A stretch of DNA of 64,000 nt from Hoplostethus atlanticus (lineage: Eukaryota; Chordata; Actinopteri; Trachichthyiformes; Trachichthyidae), in assembly GCA_034670405.1 (NCBI GenBank), contig JAXDDX010000117.1, forward strand, positions 62,001 through 126,000, read 5' to 3'. A program made the position numbers and the translations under genes. Shown here piece by piece: positions 1 through 12,000 of this stretch. Position 1 is the first letter of the stretch. The number at the start of each line of letters is the position of its first letter. The notes below the pieces were generated by a model that was not told the origin of the DNA, searched no databases, and saw nothing but the letters and a program-made list of their open reading frames with translations.

Positions 1-1731
1 GTTGAATATTGTGGTGAACACTGGAGCTAGCTGATTAGCACAGGTCTTCAGTACTCGCCCAGATATGTCATCTGGGCCTGCAGCTTTCCTGGTGTTCACC
101 CTCGTCAGAGCCCTCCTCACACTGTGCTCAGTCACAGAGAGTGTGTGTTCATCCCTAGCGGTAGAACTCACTTTGGCTATGCTAACAGTGTTGTTGTTAG
201 CCGGCGAGCTAGCACTGTTGTTGCTAGCCTCAAACCGTGCATAAAATGACTTCAGGTCGTCCGCTAGGGATGCGTCGGCACTCACAATTGCGGGGGGTCT
301 GCCCTGGTAGTCAGTTATAGTCTGTAGCCCCTGCCATAGGCGTCTGGTCGCGCTGCTCCATCTGCGACTCCACTCTGTCTCTGTACCTCCTCTTGGCTTC
401 CTTCACCGTCCTTCTCAGTCCGTAGGACGCTGCCTTGTGCTCGTCCATGTTGCCAGATACAAGACCGGAGTTATAGGCAGCAGCACGGGTGTTCAAAGCG
501 TCGTGGATGGATCTATCAACCCACGGTTTTTGGTTAGGAAAGGACCTACCTTTTACCGTGGGGACGATGGTGTCGGCTAGCGTTGCTATGAAGCTCGTAA
601 CTACTTCTGTAAACTCGCTGACGTCCCTGGAACTGGATTGGAACATGTCCCAGTCGACGTCACACAGAGCGTCCTGTAGCTCGGCCTCTGATTGGTCGGA
701 CCACCGCTTTACGTCCCTCGTCACTACCGCTTCCCGTGCTATCCTTTGTTTATACTCCGGTAGCAGGAAAATGGTGGCATGGTCTGATTTACCGAATGGA
801 GGGAGAGAAACAGCCTTGTAGCCTCTATGGAACGGTGTATAGCAGTGCTCCAATGTTCTTTCCCCTCTGGTAGCACACATGATGTGCTGATGGAAGTTCA
901 GCATGACTTTTTTTAGGTTCGCCCTATTAAAGTCCCCAGCCACCACCATAGCCGCGTCGGGATGTTTGTTCTGATGCCGACATAACACATCATGTAGGTC
1001 CGATAGTGCTACGTCGGTGTCCGCTTGTGGTGGTATGTAGACAGCTGTGATGATGACCGAGCTGAACTCGCGGGGAAGGTAGAATGGACGGCATGAGATC
1101 GTCAGATGCTCTAAATTCGACGAGCAGGAACGAGAAAGAGTCTTAAAGTCCTTGGGGTTGCACCACTTGTTGTTGGTCATGAAGCAAACCCCTCCACCCT
1201 TAGATTTACCAGACTCTTCCGTTCTATCCGCACGGAAAACAGAGAAGGACTCGGTTGGGCATATGACTCGATCCGGCACCAGCGGGGTCAGCCATGTTTC
1301 CGTCAGACAAAAGATGTTACAATCCCTCATGTCCCGTTTGAATCTAATCCTCGCCCTAACATCATCCAATTTATTTTCCAGAGACTGGACGTTAGCAAGA
1401 AGGATGCTGGGCAGAGGTGGACGGTGGGATTGAACTCTTAGTCTGTTCCGAATTCCGCTCCGTTTTCCTCAATGTTTTCTCCTTCATCTCCCCGGAGATG
1501 CGTCTCCACTGTTGTTGTTGTGGCTCGCTTGTAAGATCTCCGCCAGCCACACTGGGTTGATGGAAAAAGTGGACAAAAACCTTTGTTTTACGCAAAAGTT
1601 TATGTCCAAAAGTGTGCTACGTTCGTAGAATGTTAGTGCCGATGTGTATATCCAAAACAAACACAAAAACTAAAAAAACGCACAATCTCCGCGGAGCTGC
1701 CACGACGGCGTCTAGACACGGCCGCGCCATC
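1..1731 (-). mobile_element. L2/CR1-like LINE, 5' part (copy 1)
   Basis: The 5' end is at 1731 (GATGGCGCGGCCG on the minus strand) and the element runs left out of the window. The same 5' end and body recur at 47546 in the opposite orientation, which fixes the boundary. It carries an apurinic-type endonuclease region and, near base 1, the start of a reverse transcriptase (residues around KAAGPDD). The clade (L2/Maui-like, CR1 group) is inferred from protein style and from the GAATCTTGAA tail of the second copy. It lies in intron 4 of ndst2, antisense to the genomic plus strand and therefore sense relative to ndst2. Confidence 0.85.
311..1369 (-). pseudogene. LINE ORF2 endonuclease domain, frameshifted
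   Basis: This 352-codon open frame encodes an exonuclease-endonuclease-phosphatase fold typical of non-LTR retrotransposons. Visible motifs in order are FCLTETWL (metal-binding Glu), VVAGDFNRA (Asp and Asn) and FGKSDHATIF (Ser-Asp-His), followed by a basic linker. The endonuclease would nick target DNA for target-primed reverse transcription. The frame is lost just after QMEQRDQT: the next expected residues (a WQGLQTITDY-like stretch) continue in another frame towards base 1, so this copy is frameshifted between endonuclease and reverse transcriptase. The Met at 1369 is internal to the real ORF; the homologous copy at 47.9 kb extends further upstream. Confidence 0.85.
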
Positions 1732-2445
1732 GTAATCCTAATTCCTATCATAACACTGCTTTAGCCATCCAACACTAAAAAGCAGAACTTGCCTTTCCAG
1801 ATGGCACAGTCATTGAGCTGAACAAGTCACTTCATCTCAGCTCTCTGCTATAAATGCTTCTTCTCCATCTAATTCACGACTGGGATATGAATTAGCTCTG
1901 CCTATCACAGGCTGGTAAGCCAGAATGCAAGACTGGAGATAGATGTGCAACTACTGAGAACAGAAAAAGAAGTATACATGAACTGTGCCCTTCTGCAAAG
2001 TAAATAAACAGGATAAGAAGCCAGTGCCGCAAGATGGAAGTGCATTCATGTGTTGTCAGGGTTATGGCATATACTTTCCCACCAGGAAATACCACTTGAT
2101 TCTACATGATAGACAAATTGATTGAATTATGATGTTGCTGCCTTCGCCAACATGGCTGACAACAGCATTGCTCTGTCCGTTGACAGAAGAAATTATTCAA
2201 ATTATGCTGTATGTGACTCATCTTCTAAAACTAGATGAAATGTCACTAGCATGTACCCGTTGCCCTCATTAGGTGGGTCTGGGGCACGCAGCTGTCAAAA
2301 GAAAACCCAAAAGTACATATTATACTTCATCACCTCCAGGTTTGCCTTTATTTTCCGACCAGAAAGCACATAAATTCAGACTTTACAACTCAGAGAAAAG
2401 TACATCCAATGTGCACATGAATGCAGTCAGGGAATGTAGGCCCAC
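1732..2445. other. ndst2 intron 4 sequence
   Basis: About 700 bases of intron between exon 4 and the L2 insertion. I searched for the next ndst2 exon (a VLPRQTCGLF-like start) and did not find it, so it must lie beyond the left edge. Nothing else is recognised. Confidence 0.6.
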
Positions 2446-2631
2446 CTGGATCCCACTGTGGATGAAGCCTCGGCGGTATCGAGCAGGCCGGAGGTGGGGG
2501 TATTCCTCAGTGCTGGTCACCTTGATGCCCCACACCGACTTCCAAGCCTCATAAAGCTGGCTGTGCACTGGGTAAACCCCTGAGTGGTGGGGGGCCACAG
2601 CATAGCCCATATCTGTAGGAATGCCATGCTC
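2446..2631 (-). CDS. ndst2: ndst2 coding exon 4
   Basis: A 186-nt exon of 62 codons (residues 440-501) with acceptor ccctcttcag|GAG and donor ATCCAG|gtgggc. It encodes [18 protein letters not shown], then [17 protein letters not shown] and [19 protein letters not shown], a near-invariant NDST block. The next exon should begin VLPRQTCG-like and is not in the window. Intron 3 between exons 3 and 4 is about 8 kb and transposon-filled. Confidence 0.95.
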
Positions 2632-5600
2632 CTGAAGAGGGAAGGAGAGGCAAAGGGAGAGGCGGGGGGCAGACAGAGGAAAGGAGAAGAGAGAGGAGGT
2701 TAAAGGTGCATTAGAAGATGAATAGAAATCTTAGCAATAAAGAAAAAAAATAAATAAACAATAAAGAAAAAAATAAAATAAAATCTAAAGAAAATGTGTG
2801 TGCTTGCTTCAGCTTAAAAGTGTTTCTGGAGTCTCTGGTCTGTGGACATTGTGAAAGACAACCAGGGTCACATTTGACAGCCACCAGAGGGAGACAGAGA
2901 CTGTAAAATGTGACCCTGGCTGTTTGACAGTGTGTCTCCATCTAGTGGCGTGTACAGACAGCGCCATTGTCAAAGCGAAAGTGAAACATAACTTTTCATA
3001 ATGTATTCTTATGGGGCCAAAAAATTGCAAATACAATTCAATTGCAGAAAAAGTAAAAGTCTAATCAAAAATTTGAAAGGTGGATGATGATTCCAGACTA
3101 TGCTGAATTTGAAAGTTTGAATGGCGTTGATAGCTTAAATGGTGTGAAAGTTGTTGAAGTTTGAAATTTGGGGCGTAATAATAATAATAATAAAGTAGTA
3201 AGTACGAGTACGTGCTTTGCTGAAGCAAGCACATTAAATATAGACAAAGCCTATCCTATAAAACTGCATTTTAAAGGATGATGGATGCAGAGTTGGTAGG
3301 TTGTTCCAGAGCCCCTAGTGTTTATCCGGGACTGTGGAACAACCACAAGAGCACTGCATAGGGGTTAAAGGTCAGAGACATAGGTATGTACTAGCCCTTA
3401 ACATGCCAAAACTGTTGCCATAGCAAGCAACGCTTTCTTGCTTTCTGGTAAACAGTGTTTGGTGCAAGTTAGTTTCTAATATTAATATTAGATTCTGGTG
3501 ACCAATTCCTGCTCGAAAGTTCCATTGACCAGTTGCCAACCTGTACTATTCCAGCATAGATTTGGGAGAATGGTCAAGTAACTGTTCTTATACTACATTC
3601 ATTTTATTCTAGGTTTGTGTTTTATCATTATTTTGTTTAGTTCATTTGTTAATTGTATGTGCTTTGATTTGTTCTGAATTAGTTAGTAAATCAATTATTA
3701 ATTGAAAAATTGGTGACCGTGCCACTAAAATTAAGGTCAAGAATTTACTTTAGCTTTTGGTAAGACTGATTTTACATTATAGACTAGTAAGTCCACCTTT
3801 AACCGTAGCTGGTTGCCCAGCTATTAATACTGTCAATTCCATTTAATTCAATTACACACTTTATGTGATCTAGATATATGGCGATAGTCTATGAGGTCAT
3901 TTTATTCCCTATAATTACCTTTCTCTGAGTGTGCCCACACACTAACACACACACAGCCAATCGATAAGAAACTCTCCTCCGAGTCTGACAAGCCATCACT
4001 CATGTCAATGTGAGTTTGGAATCAACTTTTACATTTTGGGGACCAACCAACAGACCAACAGACCAACCTATACTACTGCTGGTCTCAGCTAAAAATATGA
4101 ACATGGTTAAAAAAGGAATGGCTGGAATTCCTTTTAAGTCAGAGGAAATAGAAGGCAACCAGAGTAGAGTGCCTGCCCAGGCCTAGGGTAAGATTGTGGG
4201 TTGATTTTCTGACCATAAATCCACCCAGCATTGGCATTTTTGGGTAAGAGCTCAATTTTGAACATAGAGACAATACACCCAATATGCCATAAATGAGAGC
4301 TCAAAATGACCAAATCTTCCAAGCCAAGAGAAAAGCAATGTACTGAAAGTGCCACTAGGGTGTGATAAACTACTTCATAGCTTACACTGGCCTACAGATC
4401 AGTCCCTGAATCTTTAGCTTCATGCGAGGCACTTGGATGTAAGTGTTAACCAAACTTGAAATGTTTACTTGAAATGAAATGTTTCACTTTAGGACAAAAG
4501 TGAAAGGCGCAGTGGCGGCTGGTGCATTTTTCTCCAGGGGGGGCTATACCAAAAATCAAACAAACATGTACTAAGGTATCATCAGTGTCTTTAAATAAAT
4601 GAAAAGGCCTTTATTTGTATTTGCTGAGCTGAATGAACATTTGTTGTAATGAAACGTGCTTAAGGTAAGTTAAGGTACTTCAATTAGTACAAATTCTTCA
4701 TAATAATTATCTTTTATACTACAATATGTAATGGTGAAAGACTAAAGTAACCGATGAGTGCCTCGATAAGTGCAACAGAAATCTGACAACACAAAACCCT
4801 GAGACAATGGCAGAAAATTATGAACACAATAAGACCTAATAGAAAATAACATTTAAGAAAAAAATTAATTAATATGGTATTACATTTGAAATACCCAGTG
4901 CCATCAAAACGCTGAGTGAACTGGCTCAAAGTCATATGACTTTGCCACCTTGTGGCTTCAACTTTTTGTACATAAATTTTGCCCTTCTCTCCTTGAGAGA
5001 TGCAGATTTCTCAATGACTCTATGGCACCACAGAACTTGACACAGTTTATTATTTTAGACAGGATGTGCCTGTTTTTGTCAACCTCTTCATTATGCTCAC
5101 GGATCCCTGTCCTGTAGCCTTCATCAAGCTGAGCAGCTATGTTTACTTTCCCAAACATTTGCTTTTGATTTTTCTGATATGTGGTTTAAATCATTCAAAC
5201 CTGTCTGAATCCATGCTGGGTCTGAGACCTGTCGTTTGAAAAAGGGTGCAGGGAAAGCAAAATAAAGCATTGGTGTCACTACATGCAGTTAGCCAAGCCT
5301 TCCTACTAAACCAGCTCCTTGAAAACGAGTATATTGTCTCATTCTGGCGCATTTTATGTCAGATGTACCACGAGCCCCTCGCTCTCTGCTGCTGGTGGTG
5401 TGTAAATCAGCAGCATTCAGTTAAATGCTGTTTGTACATGCGCAGTTCGTTGGTGGGGCGCAGCTTTCCTGCGCCCCACCAAGCACCAAGCTCCACCAAG
5501 CTGGCTGTTGCCCTAGATGATTTTTTAAAGATCAGTAAATACCCATAATACTCTGGACACGATGCATGCTTGCCCCGCAACTTCCAAAGGGAAAAGTAGT

Positions 5601-8600
5601 CCCAGCCGTACTCTAGTATCAAATGAAATGTCGTGAAATGTGCCAGTCTGCAGCTGAGTAGGTAATGTTAGCTACCACATAATTATCAAATGGAACAACT
5701 TGATAATTTACAGTCACCGATCATTACTTACTAATGAAACCTTGAGGTTGAAGACAAGCCAAGTAAATTAAGCCATTGTGTACTTCAAAGTTAGTGATGT
5801 GTCAGGAGCTAGCTAATGTTAGCCAGCTAGCAAGCTACGCTCTGTTCACATTCACGTTAGTCTGTCATGATGAGTCCGCAGAGCTAAACAAGAGTGAATG
5901 CTAATGTGAACACTGTCACCTATCACAGGTCTGTATCAAACCATCAAAATCAGTTGTCCTTTTGGCTACAAGTTGATGATGTTGTTAGCAGTTGCAGTAC
6001 CCATTCAGTGGTCTTTCAAGCCCACTTAGCAGCCTGTTCTGCTGGTGAAAAGTGTGGCATGTCTACTACAAGCTGAGGCACCCTGAACACCCAGAACATT
6101 CATCCTCTTGTGAGTGCAGTTTCATGCAGGCCATATTGACATCGGCCATTGCCAAGCTAAAAAAACAAAAATCATTAAGTGCCCACGAATGGTATCTGTG
6201 TCCAGATAATCACCCTGTGGTTCACAAGAAGAGCTTTATTTAGGCTTTCCTCATCATCACTCTCTGCTTCCACAATAACACCCGCGCATCAATGAGCCTT
6301 GGGCGGAAGGACCCAAGGCCAAGGTTGGACCACTTTTGGTAGGTACTAACCACTGCATACCGGGAATACCCCACAATACCTGCCGTTTTGGAGATGCTCT
6401 GACCCAGTCGTCTAGCCATCACAATTTGGCCCTCGTCAAAGTCACTCAGATCCTTATGCTTGCCCATTTTTCCTGCTTCCAACAGATACACATAACAACA
6501 CACACAACTTCAAGAACTGACTGTTCACTTGCTTCCCAATATATCCCACCCCTTGCCATTGTAACGAGATAATCAATGTGTGGCGGACTGGGGGGAGGGA
6601 GGGTGGTAGGTTCGGCTGGACTCAGCGGCTGCGGCCAATTAAAGCTGATTGCAGCCGGGCCTTTTTAACCTGTGTGTGGATGTGTGTGCGAGAGGGACGC
6701 GCCAGTGTGAGAGGCTGGCGGCGTGAATGGAGTCGACAGGCGATCGGGAGGATCGGGGGTCGACCGGGAGGAGGACAACGAGCCAGCAGCAGCCGCGTCT
6801 GAGCGGGATCCGCGGCTGGAGTGCCGGGACGGAGGCGAGGGCGCGAGCTGGAGACGACGGAGTGGGAGAGCGCGCGTCTCCCTCCGCGGCGACAACCAAC
6901 GGAGGTCCTCGGGGGTGCAGTCGGGAGCCGCCTGCAAGAGCTGGTGACAGTCGGGGTTGGAGCGGGACGCTCCTGGAGGCCTGGCGGGCTGGCCGGCTTT
7001 GGGGTTCCGCGGCTGACCCGCCGGGGAGGACTGAGGTGCGTCGGCGGAGGGAGACGGCGCTACCAACTGCCGTCAACACCGGGGCCGGGTTGATTGGGTT
7101 GACAATAAAACGGCCCTGCTGGCCAACTAACCCTCCTCATGCCTTGTGTCTCTGTCTGTCACGGACCCCGGTAATGTGGCACCTTGCCACACAATGTTAT
7201 TCACTTCACCTGTCAGTGGTTTTAATGTTGTGGCTGATCGGTGTATATACAGATGTAAATATGGTGACACTGGTCTTGTGCGGTCTGGTTAACGGTGACG
7301 ATCCGGGTTATTCCCGGAACAGTAGTTTGGTCCAACAAGGGAATGACCCGTGTTCAATAACCCTTGTAAATCCCCAGATTTGTGTGTTAAAGGGGTATTA
7401 GACAGTGTTGGGCAGTTTCACACTAGATACTTTTTCCAAACACTTTTATTAACACGGTAGTTTTGTAGCGAGTTTTCACAAAGGTCGGCTCTGTTGGAGT
7501 GAGTGCAATGCTACTGGTCTGTCTCATACAAGGACAGACCTGCCAACCTTGGGAAAATATTTTGAGTACCACAATAGTGTAACGCTCACGCGCTTTCGCA
7601 CACACACACACACACACATACACGTAAGTCTTTCTTCATAGTTCTAGTTTTGACTGTTGAAGGGATCAGGCACAATTGTATAATTTGACCCGATTCTTAA
7701 ATCACTTGCAGTCCACTTGGCTATATTATGATATACAGTGCCAGTCAAAAGTTTGAGTACACCTGCTTAAAACAGTAAAAACACGTAACACAAAAAGTTT
7801 TTTTTTCATGATTAAAAATACTTTAAACTGTATAAACTTTTCTATAAACACCTAATATTTCATTATATGATGTGTGCTTAAACTGATAATTATAAGTGAA
7901 TTGCATTCAATTATTTCATTATTAAATTGGAAATCATGTACAGTATCAGTCAAATGTTTGAGTACACCTGCATGAAACATTTTTTTATGTTTTATTTTGT
8001 ATATTGTAACATATGTTTTCATTGTCAAGTATTTACAGAAACTTGTGTTGCGATGTAAAACATTGTCAATTATGAATAAAACCAAGTTTCTGGGCGTGAT
8101 TTCCATTTTTATTTAATAATTCAATAATTCAATGCAATTCACTTATGATTATCAGCTTATATAAGCACACATATCATATAATGAAAAAATGGTATTCAAT
8201 TGACAAACTATCTAGGAATGTATGTAGGTTTTAGCTAAATTATTACCTGAAGCTCCTTGGTGGCTGATGTCAACATCATAATTGCACAATGTGCAAAATG
8301 CATGGTGAGGCGTTTTTGAGGGGCGGAGACACGGCCATTGCTCCTGATATTTAGCGAGGAACTTCTGGGGCGCATGCACTCGCTTCTTTTTAGTAACGTT
8401 AGGTCTGCTGCTCTCTCTCTCAGTGTCAGTATCCTCATTGTCATCGGGCATCATGATGACTAGTATCTCTACCTGCAAGGCTGGTCGGGTGACTGGCTGC
8501 AATAATAGGAATTATTTGCTACGTTATCAGTTTATCACACCGTAGCCTTAAGTCTCGTAACGAGGCTAATCACGTCGTATGCGAGCTACGACTAACTAGC

Positions 8601-9017
8601 GAACAACAAAGTTACCGAACATGTTTAGCAATGTTTCATATGATGTTAACATTACGGTCAAATTTTAAATATTTTTGTGCTTGATTATTACTCCCCCACT
8701 TCCCATTTTACCTCAGCAATGCAATGCAACGTACGCCTCGGTCGATGACAAAGTAACGTTACGGTAACGTGATGCGTTAACTTACCGCATCAGTGGGTGT
8801 TTGTGAGTGAGAAGATTTGGGTCGGGGAGGGGCTAGTCTCGTGCCCAGCCTGTATGCGAGAACTCAGCAGAACTCGCTCAAGTCGGGTTTCCGAGACTAG
8901 GGAGGGGCTAACGTTACAGAAGCACAAGAGGGATGTAATTTAAATACCGAATACATGTACGGTATTGTTTTGTATTGATTGATTGTTTTCTGTAATTAAA
9001 TTTTATATATATATACA

Positions 9018-9066
<49 letters not shown>

Positions 9067-12000
9067 TTCATTTGCGTAGTTTCAGCTGGCATTTCGTACC
9101 TGCGTATTTTGACCAAGAATTGTGTGGTTGGTACACAAAATGCGTGCAGGTTGGCAGGTTTGCAAGGATGAGGAAAAAAGGCATGTGCGTGCGGTGGTAT
9201 CGGTGCATCTCTAAAGAAAACCATGTTTTTAATGAACATAAAGAACAAACACACACATTTATATTCTTGTAGACCATGGGCTATAACATTGTGATACATA
9301 TAGAGGTATGAAGGATGACTAATTACTTTCCTATCACTAACAAATATAGGGTGCATAAAATAATGAACAGGCTTGAATCCAGCTGAACTCTGATGACTTA
9401 AAGTAATGTACTCAAGACTGCAAAGCTAAAATTAACATGTTTATTTTCCTAACAATACACTTAGAGACTGTGGCTATAGAAATTGCCCACAGGAATTGGC
9501 CTTAGCACTGCTTATAAGCATAAAATGTCAACATCAGTCTGTCACTGGTCATGGATAAATGATGTTTAGCCATCTCAGGTTAGACCTGAGAACACTGATC
9601 TCAAGCCTTGAAACTGTGAGGTTGTCATGAATGAATTGACGCCATTACATGTAGCTAATCTAAATTGTATGGAGAATACATTGATGCCTTTACTAGATTA
9701 AGGACTAATGCCGTTGAGGTTGAGTGAAGAATGAAGTTAAGTAGCTAAGTTAGCACACAGTGTGGCAGACCAAGGCATCTGCCAGTGGGGAAGGGACTAC
9801 ATCCCCCAGCATGCCTCAGCCAGACGGCCATCTTGCCCCAGCTGAACTGCATCCCAATCAGCCAGGTGGGAGCCGATTAGGGGAAGCATAAAAAGGGGAA
9901 TCTGCAGTCCATGAGGGAAGAGAGAAGAGACTGAACCAGGGAGGCTGCTGGAGATCCCCCGTACAAGCTGAAGGGTTAAGTTCATTTATGATTTGTTTTC
10001 TGCTGTGACTTAGCCAGTAAAATATAATTTCCTTTTGAAACTTGACTCCGGAGTGATCTGTACCATGAGTGTGCCCTCAGATTGGGCTTGTGGCACCCTG
10101 GGGGTAAAGCTGGGTGCCACAACAGGTAATGGAGGCTTTTCCATGTGTGGGTGACATTCAGTGTCATCTTTCCAGCACACATTGTGGTTACATATGAACA
10201 TGTTACATTTACATTCAGATAAAAATACTGCATTCATAACGATCACTGTGAAAGGAGATGAGTACCCGCTGCCTTATTTACATCAGTCATCACAAAAACA
10301 GGATGCAATCTTGGCTTGACGCAAACTAGATCCTGACTGGCTTTCATGTAACAGCATCTGATTGGCTGAGCGGGTCCCTTACCCAGAATCCTACCAATGG
10401 TGTGGTGACATCACACTCTGGGAATTATGGGGAAATAGCAAGCAAAATTGGCTACACTTGTGCAGACACCGGTTGACTGTCTACTTTTATTGTAGGTCAG
10501 TGGTGCAGCCACACAAACCCTAACCTAGCCATACACTCCTTCGCATAGCTGTGGACTCCTTCCACTAGCCGTGTAGCCAGTGCGTTGATGCTAACCTGAG
10601 CGAAGAGCATGTTGAGCCTCATCTGTTCGGCCAGGACGCTGACATTGTGGAAGAGGTGAGGCTGCATATGACTCCACATGTGAGGAAACCACCAGAAGTC
10701 GTTCCTGTGTCGCAACAGCATGTCGTCTCCACGGTCCTCCTCATCAGTACCTGAACACACACATAAACACAGTGGGCCTCATTCACGACTGTTTTCGTTA
10801 ATTTGTCGTGTGTGTGTACTGAAACATGCGGGAAACCTTGATTTGTTTGTAAAACAGGTGTGTATTTGATGGATGCCTGTTGAAACTGATTTGCATAGGT
10901 AAACGTCCTGTTCGACACCGTAAAAGGCTGCAGACTGAAGGGTCGTATGCAAGTAAAACAGGGAAAAGAGGAACTTGGCAGAGTCTGAAATTGAAGTGTT
11001 GTGTGCATGAGAAAAGTTTTCAGAAGCATAAGCAGTGGAGTCACAAGAACTGATAAAAGTAAAGCATAGCAAGAAATTATAAACACTGTCAATGCTGTTT
11101 CAGCAGAAACCCACACCATTGCTGAGGTAAAAAAAAAAAAGACATGAAACTAGATTGCAAAAAAGTATAAGGAGAAGACCTCACTGTCGGGTGTCCAGTC
11201 GGCATTGGAGTTGGACACAGATCAAATCCAGGCTGCATCTTCATCAGATGGTAGGACTATGTTATTGTATTTGTAAGGCATAATTTCGTGTTGCTATGAA
11301 TGAGGACAGTTCAGCAAATACACCATTTCAGCCTATTAGGTCTTTTTTTTTTTTCTACAAGGCCACTGAAACATCTTGTTGAGGTTTGGCACTACTGCAA
11401 ATGAATTTTCATAAAGAATAAGCCGTTCTAAGAGCCTTCCCAAGCACTCGTAGGATTTGATCGTACCCAACGAACCAAATGATGAATCCGACTATGTTCG
11501 TAGACACGTTTCGTGAATGAGGCTTGTGTGTGTGAGAAGGTAGAGATGATGGCCCTTTCCTCCCTACAAATATTAAAACAAAAACAAAATCTATGTGTGT
11601 GGGGGGTTATGGCGGTGATGGGTGTCTTAAAGGATAATTCCTGTATTTTTAAACCTGGGCCCTAAATGATTAATAGGTACAGAAAGTTTTGGAATTGGTC
11701 CAGTAGATCTCCTTAGTCGGCAGCCACAAAACGGGTTGCAATGGCTGCAATGTAATCCTTTTGGTCCACTGCGCCCGATCAAAGTACGTCCACTAAAAGT
11801 GATTGTTTTTGCTAATTAAACTCCCAGACTGTGTCAAGGCAGTAAATCAAACAGGAAACTGTGCTGCCAGTGGGTCTGGTAGTGTGATGTAAGCTGTTCC
11901 ATACCTGTATGGTAGAACTTTCCAGAAAAGCCCAGGTTGAAGGTGAATTTAGGGACCAACGTTCTCAGCTTATTTTGAGTGTTGAGTAAGGCCTGTGAAG

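Noticed and set aside
1732-2445. Search for ndst2 exon 5
   Set aside because: No VLPRQTCG-like frame in this stretch; the exon must be off the left edge.
6639-7401. Several long overlapping ORFs (up to 224 codons) on both strands
   Set aside because: They lie in a GC-rich solo LTR; all frames are open together, compositions are Arg/Pro/Ser-rich, and similar shadows recur in LTR copies B and C (25513-26080, 32080-32960).
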